Shown here one piece after another: positions 1 to 11,582 of a DNA stretch of 64,000 bases (its first letter is position 1; each line of letters begins with the position of its first letter). This DNA is from Heliocidaris erythrogramma (taxonomy: Eukaryota > Echinodermata > Echinoidea > Camarodonta > Echinometridae): the NCBI GenBank assembly GCA_025617745.1, contig CM046853.1, forward strand, positions 59,171,233 to 59,235,232. The letters run 5' to 3'. The translations under genes and the position numbers were made by a program. The notes under the pieces were generated by a model. The model had not been told where the DNA came from. It ran no database searches and saw only the letters and a program-made list of their open reading frames with translations.

Positions 1-1627
1 GAAAAGACGCATATGACAAATTATTAAAAATCAAAATTTTATTCTATAGAGGCAGAATCAAAATATTACAATGTAGAATTAGTATTCAAATCTTTGAACA
101 CTTTTAAGCAAAATAATATGAAATTTTTTATTCAGATATGTCTGATTCCAATTTCAGAAGCACATACAAAACTTGCAATTTTCCTCTATATTGATTTGTC
201 TTCCCATAGCTATTATAGCACATTACAGAGTACCTTAAAGTGCAGTTTAGTATGTGTCAGTGCCATTTGACATTTTCTACTACGAAGGACGCTGTGAGTG
301 TCGCAGCACCTTCATCCATCGACACCCATCTACCCCATGGTCCTTGGGTCTGCAACCCTCCCAGGAATACAGGGAGAGATCCCAGGGGTGCAGGTCTACC
401 CCTGCAAGCATTGGATGAGGGGGTAAGGAAACCCAAAAGGGGGTAACAGCTGGGTGATGGAGGTACAGGGTAGAAGGCTGTATCTAAAAGAGGACTGCAG
501 AGGAACATGGAAAGGAAGTGTGCAGGCTGACAATACGGAAAGAGAAAAATGCTATGCCATTGAAAAAGCTAATTACCTGTTGAGTATTCCGTAATACTAC
601 AGCATATATTTGCTTCACTCTAAATTCTCCACTCACTTATAAGATTATAATCATCATAAAACTAAAGAAACTCACTACTAAAAATAGTAAAAAGACAAAA
701 TGTATTTTAGAATGACAGCTAAGAGTAAAAAAGAGTACAAAATGAGAAGGTCAGAGAGGGGAAAGACGGGAGAAAGAAGGAATTCATTCTGAAGAACGAG
801 ATGCAAAAGGAAGCCAACACTGTAGCAAAAAAAAAGAAAAGAAAAAAGACTTGAAGGAGAGTTAATATATTGTCCTGTTTGTTCACTTTCTCATATCATT
901 CAAATCAAACACAATGCAATGAAGCATTTCATGCTCTTGGCACCTGTCAACATGAACATCCCATCAGGTGTACAGACTGTCAAATTTCAACAACAGCAAT
1001 TAACCAGAACTATAATTACAAATCATTCCTTACTAGTAATCTGTCTTCTGAAGGAGATGTATAAAAGGTACTATATCGCCATTGATCTGAGAACATAGAT
1101 GGTGAAGGAATTTAGCACAAATCGGTAAGATGGGACTGCAACACCAATATCTAATACCTTTTCCACATAAAGTTTGCGAGACTGATTAGTAAATGATTTT
1201 TAGCTATAGCTTTTGTTATCCGTCAAATGGGATCAGCCCTTAACCCTTTGACCACCGATAGGCTTAATACAGAAACTACCCGGTTCCCATAGGCAACAAG
1301 TTAAGACAGAAGTGTTATGATCAAGCAACACTGGCAATATCTCCACCACACACACATATCATGGGTGTCTTTCCACATCTCTCCACACTCCATTAAAATT
1401 ACGTCCAAGGAAAATGCGGGTTATGATCCTATTTTAAGAAATCCATTCCCCGGAGAAAAAAAGGAAGGCATCGATAAAAAAGTATTCGCATTCATTTACA
1501 TGTGTTTCATCGCCATGACGACTCATGACTCCTGGAAAGTTGCCGAGAGTGTCTAAAAATGGAAACAATGTTGCAGTCTCATTACATCTGCAGATTACAG
1601 TGGATTTCAATATCCTTTAAACACATT
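1..1627. other. non-coding stretch, no gene recognised
   Basis: AT-rich sequence with no convincing exon. A more GC-rich patch at about 270-500 has short open frames on both strands, but no recognisable domain and no clear splice pair. Its edges look weakly complementary (GCACCTTCATCC near 305 against GGATGGAGGTAC near 460), so it may be an old foldback repeat. Around 1240-1300 lies a degenerate short repeat related to sequence near 36,372-36,455 and 50,370-50,430. Confidence 0.5.
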
Positions 1628-1635
1628 GTCTCTTC

Positions 1636-1898
1636 AGGGTCTGCTCGCTATTCATAAGGACCGCTATTCATAGAAAACCGCTATTTATTTAACATGCGTT
1701 ATGAATAGCGGTCCTTATGAATAGTTATGAATAGTGGTTCTTATGAATGGAGGTTCTTATGAATAGTGAGGTAATTTGTCTATGGTTTGCTCACTATTTA
1801 GAAGGACTGCTATTCATACAAGCTGCTATTCATTTAGTCATGTGTTATGGATAGCTGTCCTTATGAATAGCGGTCCTTGTGACTAGCGAGGTTACCCC
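1636..1898. mobile_element. palindromic MITE with 8-bp target duplication (family P, copy 1)
   Basis: The element is built from alternating complementary words of the type CGCTATTCATAAGGACCG and its reverse complement. Its ends are inverted repeats (AGGGTCTGCTCGCTAT against ...GCGAGGTTACCCC). It is flanked by a perfect 8-bp direct repeat GTCTCTTC at 1628-1635 and 1899-1906. An 8-bp target duplication is typical of the hAT superfamily; that assignment is inferred, since no transposase is present. A second copy in the same orientation lies at 13,019-13,261. Confidence 0.75.
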
Positions 1899-2059
1899 GT
1901 CTCTTCTGTCCTGTTGAAATATATTATTTCATATTCTTTCAAAGTATGAAAGTGCAACTCCATGAACTTCTACATAATCTCATCTGTTGTCTATGAATAT
2001 GCGAAACAAATCATATGGCTATGAATTGAAACAATATACTCTTAATTCTTTTCAACTTA

Positions 2060-2345
2060 GGCCAAAAAAAAAAAATTGTTGTATTGGCGTAACCCGCCCG
2101 ACCCTAAAAATGTCGCCGACCCTAGGGTTTTTTTGTTTTTTTTTTACTATCGATATCGCGTATCGTGCTGCCTGTGCGATCGCGATCGTGATCGAAAACC
2201 CGGAAGTGCTGCGGACAGAACTAGCTGCGTGTATTATGTATTATACTGTCGTAAAAAAAAAAAAAAAAAAAAAAAAAATCCCGACCGACCGACCCTATTT
2301 TTCAGAGACCCGTTACGCCAATACAACAATTTTTTTTTTTTGGCC
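2060..2345. mobile_element. MITE with ~34-bp TIRs and TTA target duplication
   Basis: Both ends read inward as GGCC, then A12, then TTGTTGTATTGGCGTAAC, giving inverted repeats of about 34 bp. The element is 286 bp and is flanked by TTA at 2057-2059 and 2346-2348. A 3-bp TTA duplication is typical of PIF/Harbinger-type elements (inference). The interior is CpG-rich (CGATCGCGATCGTGATCG) and includes a long A run near 2253-2278. Long open frames crossing it are by-products of the repeat and are not taken as genes. Confidence 0.7.
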
Positions 2346-2365
2346 TTATGGTGAGCATTAATATA

Positions 2366-2533
2366 CTGTTAATACATGGTTGGGAGTGCGTTGGTGCGAT
2401 CTGGCAACACAAAGGTTTTTATCGTGGTGTACTATACGCACGAGGTGCAAGCCGAGTGTGTTGGACACCACGATAAAAACCTGCGTGTTGCCGGATCGCA
2501 CTAAAGCACAAATTCATAACCATGTATTAATAG
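2366..2533. repeat. foldback repeat
   Basis: This is a long imperfect palindrome. The outer arms are ACTGTTAATACATGGTT (from 2366) and AACCATGTATTAATAGT (to 2533). The inner arms, about 2394-2432 and 2463-2501, pair GTGCGATCTGGCAACAC with GTGTTGCCGGATCGCAC and AGGTTTTTATCGTGGTGT with ACACCACGATAAAAACC. The loop contains GCACGAGGTGCAAGCCGAGT. No coding capacity is seen. It lies about 20 bp from the MITE ending at 2345. Confidence 0.7.
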
Positions 2534-2539
2534 TTTTAT

Positions 2540-4380
2540 AAAACGGATCGGCAATATGATGATGAAGTCTATAAAAATGGTTACGAACCCCACAGAAACG
2601 CCAAGAGTTGCAGTCACGGAGGCTGCCATTTGCTTTCCTGGATGAAATCTCATCAGCGCAGCCAACAAAAGTCATGCGCGTTTCAGCGCGCGCATGTAAT
2701 CCCTGTGCTAAAATGACAATTAAACTATGCAACTTCTTTGCGTTTTAAGTTTGCACGCGTACATGCAGCTCAGCCGTTCTTAAGAGCCTTTTTGCCGTGC
2801 GTTGGTGCTTTTTTTTGCACGGTCACATGGTGTTATTTGACCAATCACGATGGCTACATTCTTGAACCAGTTTTATAATTGATAATTTCCTTAACCCACT
2901 ACCTAAGTGCACCAGAGAGCTCCTGTATACAGTCTATGGGAATGAGATAATGATATCATTTTCACCCATTGACTACTCAATTATCTTTAATTCCATTAAA
3001 AAAACCTTTTTAATCTATTGGGCCAGATTTTCTATTCACACTTTCCCTTCTGAATTAGAAAAAGGGTATGGTCATAAGAAGTGCACAATGAAGTGTACTA
3101 ATTTACATGTAGCTCTCAAATTACTTCAATATCAGATGAAGATGAGAAAATAATTCTTCATTCCACTAGTTATTTCTATGCGTGTTATTTAATCTACTTA
3201 TATGTCAGGGTGACATCAATACACTCTCAAAATAATGCAAGATTAAAAAACAAGCAACTACAACCAGATAATAAAAAACCTCTGCAAAATGGAGACACAA
3301 CTGAAGGAATACATGGCTTCATGTAAGAAGTACTTCAGGGTTCTAAGGGAACAAAGAGGTGAAGGTACTTAGAAAAGTACAGAATATCATGAAAGTTAAA
3401 AAATATCCTGGAAAAAAAGTAGTTAGCAGGCATGGATGCCCATCCCCTCTGACTCATCCTTATGCATGCCACAGAAAAGGAATGTTTTGATACTACTTGC
3501 ATCAGCATTGTAGTTTGCAAGCACAAACCCTGGTCAGTCGTAAAAGAGAGTCTGTGCTGTAAGACTACCATAGGCCATGTACTGTAGCTGCTCCTATATT
3601 GACATGACCAGAAGGTTGCTGAATTAGGCTTCTCTCGAGACACAATGATTTGACAATGATTTTCTGATATAATGTCAAATTAGGGTCTGTCCTTGCAGAC
3701 TATCAGCGTTGTGGGTCAGTGTGAATAGAGATATACGACACTGATATGTTATATCCGTTTTCTACTCTGATTTGGGGAAGGAAATTATCTCAAACTGATT
3801 TAGCACTGTGATTAGTATAATTGGGTCAATGAGGTATCAGATATTAACTTCAACTTCATGAGAGCCAGTGATGTGATTATGGGTAATCTGTTACTTTAAA
3901 GATACCATTCAACACTTTATGGATGTAGAAATTGGATATTTTCATGTAAAATCATTTCACATTTTCATACATTGCAAATTCACACAATACATTAACCAAG
4001 CGGACTTTGGGAGTTGCTGTAATGATCTACAAATTGCATTCTTTGGAGAAATAATCATTTTTTTAATTTGCTGTTTCTTTATGTTTCTGTCTAATATGTT
4101 GTATTAAATTTAAGTAAATATTCATTGTGGGGGCTACTCATTAAGGCAATCATATCAAACTCTAAACAAGAATTTAACAAAAAATAGCTCTGTTAATAAT
4201 TGCAATACATTAAATTTAAGGGAAGTTTATTAGTACAGTCATTTGTTTGGATGCATGTATTCTGTCATAAATGTTTAGAGGTCTATTTTGCTTTACTAGG
4301 GCTTAATATTTGTAAACTTACCCAGTAAACCTATCTATAAAAACATGAAGAAAAACTGCATCTTAGAAGCACTAGTATGC
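2540..4380. other. non-coding stretch, nothing recognised
   Basis: Unique-looking AT-rich DNA. Short open frames on both strands show no domain similarity that I recognise and no paired splice signals. No clear repeat structure was seen. Confidence 0.5.
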
Positions 4381-4389
4381 TGTCCCTAT

Positions 4390-5305
4390 GAGGACTATGT
4401 CACGGTTTATAGCACCGTTGACCTTGAAGTCTTTCTGTTATTTCTCCTGCTTTTATAAATCTGTAACTCAATCCTGGTCTACTTTATTTCATGTTGGGCC
4501 CTATCTATAAATGTATATCACAAATAAATCGCAAAATTAGTTCATTTTCATAGCATTTATAGCACTCTTGACATCTGAATGAGCACTGAAAGTCCCAATG
4601 TTATTTTTCCGGCTCTTTATAAATCTGTAACTCAATTCTGGTCTACTTTATTTCATGTTGGGCCCTATCTATAAATGTATATCACAAATAAATCGCAAAA
4701 TTAGTTCATTTTCATAGCATTTATAGCACTCTTGACATCTGAATGAGCACTGAAAGTCCCAATGTTATTTTTCCGGCTCTTTATAAATCTGTAACTCAAT
4801 CCTGGTCTACTTTATTTCATGTTGGGCCCTATCTATAAATGTATATCACAAATGAATCACAAAATTAGTTCATTTTCATAGCATTTATAGCACTCTTGAC
4901 ATCTGAATGAGCACTGAAAGTCCCAATGTTTTTTTTCCGCTCTTTATAAATTTGTAACTCAATCCTGGTCTACTTTATTTCATGTTGGGCCCTATCTATA
5001 AATGTATATCACAAATGAATCACAAAATTAGTTCATTTTCATAGCATTTATAGCACTCTTGACATCTGAATGAGCACTGAAAGTCCCAATGTTATTTTTC
5101 CGGCTCTTTATAAATCTGCAACTCAATTCTGGTCTACTTTAGGGCCCTACCTATGAATATAAATCACAAAATTATTTCATTTTCATAGCATTTATAGAAT
5201 GTTGACATTTGAATGCGCCAAGAAGTCGCACTGTTATTTTTCCTGCTCTTTATAAACTAGATTCTGGTCCATCTGATTTCATGACAGGCCCTACCTATAC
5301 TTGTA
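4390..5305. repeat. ~164-bp tandem repeat, about 5.5 copies
   Basis: The phrase GGGCCCTATCTATAAATGTA recurs at about 4496, 4660, 4824 and 4987, a period of 163-164 bp, with a shortened copy at about 5142 and a diverged one near 5287. The central copies are nearly identical while the edge copies (4390-4480 and 5140-5305) are clearly diverged, as expected when unequal exchange homogenises the middle of an array. The repeat also carries AGCACTCTTGACATCTGAAT and CTTTATAAATCTGTAACTCA. No open frame is conserved across copies. Confidence 0.9.
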
Positions 5306-6470
5306 AATCACAGATCAATCATGTTTCATCTGTTGGAAATTATTTCATTTTCTTTCAAAACACATTTCCATTGCTTTCTATCATGAGCTATCTTTGCCTT
5401 AGTATTCAACACATTAGAGTAGGGAAAATGTCTGAATACTTCACTTAGGCCTTAGATATTCATGGCACTAAATTTTTTATTTCTGTGTACAATTATTGAA
5501 ACTCAAAGGGGAAGTGGACCATGTTCAAATTGAAAGGTCATCCATACAGTAAAGTCACTCTTACTCATATTTTCAAAATTTGATTTATTTGTCTCCTCTT
5601 CTTTAGTCCCTATGCAAGATAAAGTGAGTTAAGAGGATGAGTAATCAGTCTTGCACCTCTTTTATTAGTCCCATGATGAATGTTAGACATGTCTGGTTCA
5701 ATTCTCTGTTTAGTGTAGCTCTTTACTTCAAGGTACTACTTTTAAAAATGAATATTTGGCCTTTGTTTGTCCCCCCGCACTTTTGGTATTTTTGCCCCTT
5801 GTCTTTATGTTGCAAAGCTGACTTTTTACTGTCCATTGTACTGGTGTAGAATTTCTCAATATTATTCACAGTAATGGTTTATTCTATATTTAAATTTTTC
5901 CAAAAAAAAAAAAATGCCCAGAAAGGATTCATAGAACTTCCATATTCAAATCTCTTTTCTAAGTTCCCTATTTAAACATGATAACACAGAGTTCAATTAC
6001 TAACATTTGATTGACGACTTTGATTATATTTTGCTATCCAAGCATGCTTTCATTCCTTATCCTGCCAAGACTTAATGATGTCGACCAAATTTAGCACAAT
6101 CTAAGCATCTTACACACTATTTTTATCCCCCAGGAAAACAGCAATCAAAATATGTCAATGAAAACAGGAATCACCTCAAAGTGAAGTATAGAATTTGAGA
6201 GCACAAAGGCATGTACTACACGGTAGTATAGTTCAAATAACAAAAGTATTAAGTGCAATGAACTTACATTGCATCTGTAAGAATAAAGAATTACCAAGCC
6301 TTGTTATTTTTAGTTTTTGTTAATGGAAAGTTCCAGCTATTGCTGTCACAGTTAGAATTTTTAAAAAAATAATCTATAATATCAAACATAATTATAAAAT
6401 ATAAGTAAAAACAAAATGTTTCTCATCACATCATAAAATGATTCAGGAGGAAAAGAGAGAAGAGAATGAT
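5306..6470. other. non-coding stretch, nothing recognised
   Basis: AT-rich, with only short random-looking open frames. No gene, RNA or transposon ends could be supported. Confidence 0.5.
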
Positions 6471-6473
6471 ATA

Positions 6474-6800
6474 GGCCCGTATTCTGAACTCCGGTTTAAC
6501 TTAAACCATGGTTTAAATCTTTGGTTTAACTATGGGTAGCCAAAAATTGTCAAAACTTTGTTTACACTGTATGTTCCTTATGTTTACTGGATTCTGGTCT
6601 CATGCTTTAATGGTCTCATGCTTTAATGGTCAAGAAAACTATTGTACTTATCATTCCCAGACATTTTTAAAAACTTTGAGTACCAAAAATGCTGATAATT
6701 TGAATATCTACTGTTAGAGATTTGTCACATTTGGCTGCCCATAGTTAAACCACACATTTAGACCATGGTTTAAGTTAAACCGGAGTTCAGAATACAGGCC
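6474..6800. mobile_element. 327-bp MITE with ~70-bp TIRs
   Basis: The left end GGCCCGTATTCTGAACTCCG and the right end (its near-exact complement CGGAGTTCAGAATACAGGCC) start inverted repeats that extend about 70 bp inward through GGTTTAACTTAAACCATGGT and TTAACTATGGGTAGCCAAA. ATA lies directly outside both ends (6471-6473, 6801-6803), a possible 3-bp target duplication. The short interior has no transposase, so this is a non-autonomous element of uncertain superfamily. Confidence 0.85.
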
Positions 6801-6803
6801 ATA

Positions 6804-9800
6804 GAGATTACTGTGTGACAGTGACGAAGAGGAAAGAAAGAGGGAACAAGAAAAGAAAGACAAGAAGAGAGAGAGGGGGAGAGAACCGACAGAGAAGAGT
6901 AGAGAAAGTGAGATGGAGGGTGATAAAGGAGGGAAAGAGAGTCCTGATATGTATTGGACAGACAGGAGAGAAAAGAAATATCAGAAGTAAATAGAGAAAA
7001 TAAGAGACAAAGAAAAACATGTAATAAGAAGAGTGAAATAGAAATAGAAAGACAGGTAAAAATGAAAGAAGAGAAGAGACAAATCCCAACTTTAAAAAGT
7101 GCACACTCAACAGCACCAGACATTAGCTACCTACTTATGCCTAAAATTAGAGCATGAGACATCAAACAATGTATGGGGAGAAATAAAAAAATGATGAGAT
7201 CAAGATATCCTGTACTAATCCTACTACTCAATCCTTAATCCGTCCTGATCCTTGCCACCAAAATAATCTCCCCCTTTGAGCGATCAAACCCCCATAATAC
7301 CTTGCATCGCTGACTGGTCCTTTCCCCTCGCTCCCATGAATATCGCTTCCTCAAAACCATAATAGGTGAGACAAAACCACAGAAATATATCCACAAAAAG
7401 GGCAAATATTTGAGGTGATGAAAATCTTTGCGCAGGTAAATGATCCAATAGCAATCCTCAAGAAACTTCCGCAATCATTAACACACAGGTTCCAGTACTA
7501 TGCAAAGAACATTTTCAAATCAAGGGTAGCACGCTCTCTCAGAGAGTGAACAATGAACAGTGTTCGAGCTGTTTCCACTTTAATCCCTTTGCAATTACTC
7601 ATCGCCAAGTTCAAAAGGAGGATGAGGTAGCATAAATCCAATTAGGCAGGTGATAGAGAAATCTATATATTCAAAATGTGTATTTCCAAGAATATACATC
7701 TTCAAGAATATATCAAAACTGCAGCAAAGGAGCAAAGAAAAGGAAGACATTTTTGATCAGTCCCTCTTCTCCGCCAGGCATCCTCGGTCGGGATATGAGA
7801 GCACACATTCATATACATTCCATGTCTGGTGATAAGAAGAATACTAGAAATGCAATGTAATAATTCAATTCACAGCTCAAATCCCCACGAAATAGAAATG
7901 AGAAGAAAAGCTTGAAATATCACTTCCTCCACTGTGCTTACTCATGAGCCAAACAAAGCTTTTTTTGTCCGAGCAAAGGGTCTGAACATTATGGACTCTC
8001 TCCATGAGACTTGTGGGGGCTCTCTCTTTCCGAGTCAGAAGACAACCAAACAAACGAGGAATGGATACAGGGAGGGATGCTGGGATTAGGGCACAGAGAG
8101 ATTTCATGTACCCATTGATAGCAGACATGGGGAAGCCGGACCAGACACATTTCGACTATGATATGCTTCTCTCCATGCAGTCAGACCTAAAAATGCTATA
8201 AGATTAGAGTGAGCTGTACAGGGATTAATGGGGGAAAATTGGCAATTTTCCTTCCCTCCCCCTTAGCACTTCTTCCTCTTTGCCAAGTCTCTTTCACAGG
8301 CAAAGCTCATTTCCCTGCACGCTACAGTATAATTTGTCACTTTTTAGCATGTCATGATATATTCCAGTTGACATATGAAATCTGTTTTGTTTATAGGGAT
8401 TAAGGAAGGGGCTGAGGGGAATCTATTGATTTCTTTTCTAAGTCTTGGTAATTGATACTTGTCTTTCCCTAAAATAAACTATTTCTCAGCAACTTAACTA
8501 ATTTGTTATCAAATTGACCTTGATGTTTCAAACGAATTGACATTTTACCATTTTGCTTGAATTTTGACATAGTAATTATAGTCCCTTCATTGTAGAGGTA
8601 TGAAACATTCAAGATTTTTTGCTGATGTTATATCTTGTTGTGTATGTGCTCCATCAAAACAATGGAAGTGATACCAAATCTTATTCACTATAATTCAGTC
8701 TAATGCACCCTAATTCCAATTGTTCTTGTTTTGAGGTTCAAAGCTTTTGAATATAGATATAAATGCAAAATTGTACTGATTCAATTTGAAAAACTGTCTT
8801 CCTTTTTGTGTGATCAAAGTATAGTTAGACTCTCAAAGGAATGATTCAAAGATAGATGACATGAATCTTTAGCTGAAATAGAAAAAAAAATCCAGAAAAT
8901 TATATGCTGTTAAGAATGCATAGTATCAGCTGGCAGAGAAGAATGTCATCTGCTAAAAACCAGAAACTGGTCATTAACTCTATGCAATGTACCCTTATTT
9001 AAGAGCTTCTGGCGCTGAACAGACAATATATTCTTTCAATCTGTAAGAAAGACACATATTCCAAGCTTTCCATTTTCCCAAAAAGCAAAATCTGGCAGAT
9101 AAACACATTCAACTGTCATGAATTCAGATTTTTTTTTGTGATGGAAATGACTTGATCAGTCTGAAGCAGAGTCTAAAGACCGACTCACATTCATATACAT
9201 CTCTGCTACCTGCCAAGTCAATCCAGTATAGTTAAGGGGCTTCCCGTAGCAATCAGATGACGTGTTGCCAATGATACTTGAAATAAGATCAAATGCAAAT
9301 TACAGATTTTATTTCTTCAGATATATAGTATAAGCCTAGAACTGAATCAGTTTTGTTTATTTCCTTTGAAGGATATTCAATAGAACTTGAAACATGGAAG
9401 CCAACAACACAGAAATGAAAATTCCCATAGGAAAGAAGAGGAGGCCTGTTGGAAGACAAAACAAATTCGAATAAATACCACAGATCTGACTTAGGTTATA
9501 ATTTGAAATAGACTGAAATATAATTACTTTATGTACTGAAATGGTATGCAGTTGCATAACAAGATAACAAGATATAGACTATTGACTGTTAAATTTCATT
9601 AAAGATACTGATCCCTCTGATCTAAATAGAACCTTCCCTTTTATAAAATAACATTGACCTGTGTCTTTTTAGTAAATGATCAGAAGTACTTTTATATGCC
9701 TCAATAATCAAGGTTGAAATAAATGGCTGTTACAAAAAAGGGGGCCAGGGGAAGTAACATAATAGCAACACATAATTTATGATTTATACCAAATACACAA

Positions 9801-10264
9801 ATCAAAGGGCAAAATATTTTCATATGTCCTCTAAAATGAAATGACATATTTTTCACCATCATCTTTTATCAAAGTTGAAGGTACTTCATCTCTTTTGCAG
9901 ACTTACACAAAATTCAGCGAAACTTTGCACAGGTTTAGTAAATATCCTGTATATTTCTATTAAATGTCAAAGTCACACGTTCAATAACACCTATGTACTT
10001 TATAAGGTTTGTAAGTTTTCCAATTATAATTCTTTTGTAACATATTGCATACTCACACAACTTCAAAATTTAGGGCTGCAAAAGGGATAAAGTAGCTTTA
10101 AGGTTCACCATTCAAACTTGGTTTTCCCTCTCCTGTAATTAAATGGAAAGCTATATATATATCCAGAACAATTAATGCATATCACATTATGATATACCAC
10201 TCCTATGTGTTTCTAAAGAGCATTAGCAATTTTTACCCTGGCTTTAGCTCTGGCAACCACTATC
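6804..10264. other. non-coding stretch with a polypurine tract
   Basis: 6820-7080 is an irregular AG-rich tract whose open frames on the complementary strand are low-complexity (Ser/Leu/Phe) artefacts. The rest is AT-rich. A minus-strand open frame at 7877-8128 was considered but has no recognisable domain and no supported splice sites. No gene is called. Confidence 0.5.
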
Positions 10265-10274
10265 AGCGCACAGT

Positions 10275-10451
10275 GCATTCCAAGGAAACATTCGCGAATT
10301 GTTAATGACATCCAATTTTGCAGCAAAGAAACTTTCGCGAATTGCAATAATTTTATGTTGTTTCAATTGTGATTTCATTATTTTGCGGCATGAAACTATC
10401 GCGAATCTCGACCACTCGCAAACTTTGTGAAAATTTCTGGTTTTACAGTAG
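10275..10451. repeat. TTCGCGAA-type dispersed repeat, copy 1
   Basis: Contains repeated ATTCGCGAATTG and CTTTCGCGAATTGCAAT words, then TTGCGGCATGAAACTATCGCG, and ends in TTTCTGGTTTTACAGTA, a typical MITE end. Degenerate relatives lie near 16,010-16,165 (same orientation) and 20,590-20,745 (opposite orientation). This copy keeps its CGCG dinucleotides. Confidence 0.6.
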
Positions 10452-10594
10452 TCCTACCAGGTAGCCATTTACCTCACCTGGGTCAAGTGTGGCAAATGTA
10501 GGTTAATGTCTTACCAAAGGATGCTAAGTGTTGTGGCAGGTATTTGAACCCCATACCTAGAGATTTACAATCCAGTGACTTATCCACTAGACCA
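10452..10594 (-). mobile_element. tRNA-derived SINE, copy 1
   Basis: Read on the minus strand, a tRNA-like head begins near 10,594 with an A-box-like GTCTAGTGGATAAGTC. About 30 bp later comes a B-box-like GGGGTTCAAATA, then a tRNA-unrelated body containing TTTGGTAAGACATTAACCTA and CCCAGGTGAGGTAAATGGCT. The same order of head and body words recurs on the minus strand at 60,585-60,720. The A and B boxes are internal RNA polymerase III promoter elements. The acceptor stem cannot be paired convincingly, so it is not called as a functional tRNA gene. Confidence 0.7.
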
Positions 10595-10599
10595 TATTA

Positions 10600-11085
10600 A
10601 ACACTTTTTCAACAGGCCATTATTCACAGTTTGTGTGTAATAGTACAGATGGGGTGAAGGAGAACTGCACATGATTTGATTAAATGCACGATGTGTAATC
10701 CCAAAGAATGCGTTGATACAGCAGGTAAGCCAGCTGTATGTTATCATTTGCAAATTTTGTATGATGCATCCCTCTACCCTCTTTGGCAACATACAGACTA
10801 TATCAACTTTTGCTTTGAGGGGTCCTTGTCTAATGATGCAGCAGCAGTGAGGTCGCGGGCTCTACACTAACTTTTTTCGCATGCAGTCCAAATTGAAATT
10901 TTGGAGGTCTGTATGCATGCATATAGGCTCCCTTTTAAAATTTTGAATTTTTTGGGGTGATGTGTACCTTTTGTCTGTTAGTGTATAGCTCTGCAGAAAT
11001 ATGGTACTGAAAGTGGTGACGCGACATCGAAAGGTCAAAGGTTAAGGTCAAGGTCATGATTTGATTTTTTGTTAAGAACAATGTG
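10600..11085. other. non-coding stretch
   Basis: No gene recognised. A short GC-richer segment around 10,840-10,925 carries ATGCATGC-type palindromic words. No transposon ends were identified. Confidence 0.4.
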
Positions 11086-11142
11086 AAGATTAGGATTAGG
11101 GTTAGGGTTAGGATTAGGGTTAGGTTTAGGTTTAGGATTAAC
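11086..11142. repeat. interstitial telomere-like (TTAGGG)n run
   Basis: Consists of degenerate TTAGGG hexamers (GGATTAGGGTTAGGGTTAGG, then TTAGGTTTAGG variants). TTAGGG is the telomere repeat of most deuterostomes. The degeneracy and internal position indicate an interstitial repeat, not a chromosome end. Confidence 0.75.
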
Positions 11143-11499
11143 ATGGCAAAGTTAGACTGGAGCAATTGTCGCAGGAGCAATTGTCATGGAACCACTGAAA
11201 GTATGTTGAAAAGATATCTCCAGGCTGGAAAGACATATATTCAACAAGGCAAAACAAAGAGTTTTTAGGAAACCAAATTGAAATGTAGAAGACTATCATA
11301 AAGAGAATTAGGGAACAATACTTTTTTTTCTGGTGGACTGGAGCTAATTGATGTTTAGATATTCAAAGAGATGAAGGAAAAAAAGGGATGAAAGGTAGAT
11401 GAAGGAAGGTTCGGTGAGTATTATGAAAGTACAAATAGTTGCAGAGATATTAAAATAGTATGAGAGCGAGTGTGTCAAGTGTTTCAAGCAATATAGGGA

Positions 11500-11582
11500 G
11501 TGAAGAGAGAGAGATAGAGAGACAGACAGACAGACAGACAGAGAGAGAAAGAGTGAGAGAGAGAGGGGGGGGGGGGGGGGGT
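11500..11582. repeat. GA / GACA / poly-G simple repeat
   Basis: A run of GAGAGATAGA, then (GACA)n, then (GA)n, ending in an uninterrupted G run (about 11,564-11,581). Such runs are prone to length error in sequencing. Confidence 0.9.

Noticed and set aside
1987..2361. Open frames of 92-124 codons
   Set aside because: They cross the MITE at 2060-2345 and its A and T runs; homopolymer lysine and phenylalanine stretches reveal their origin.
11086..11142. A true chromosome end
   Set aside because: The TTAGGG units are few, degenerate and embedded in ordinary sequence on both sides.
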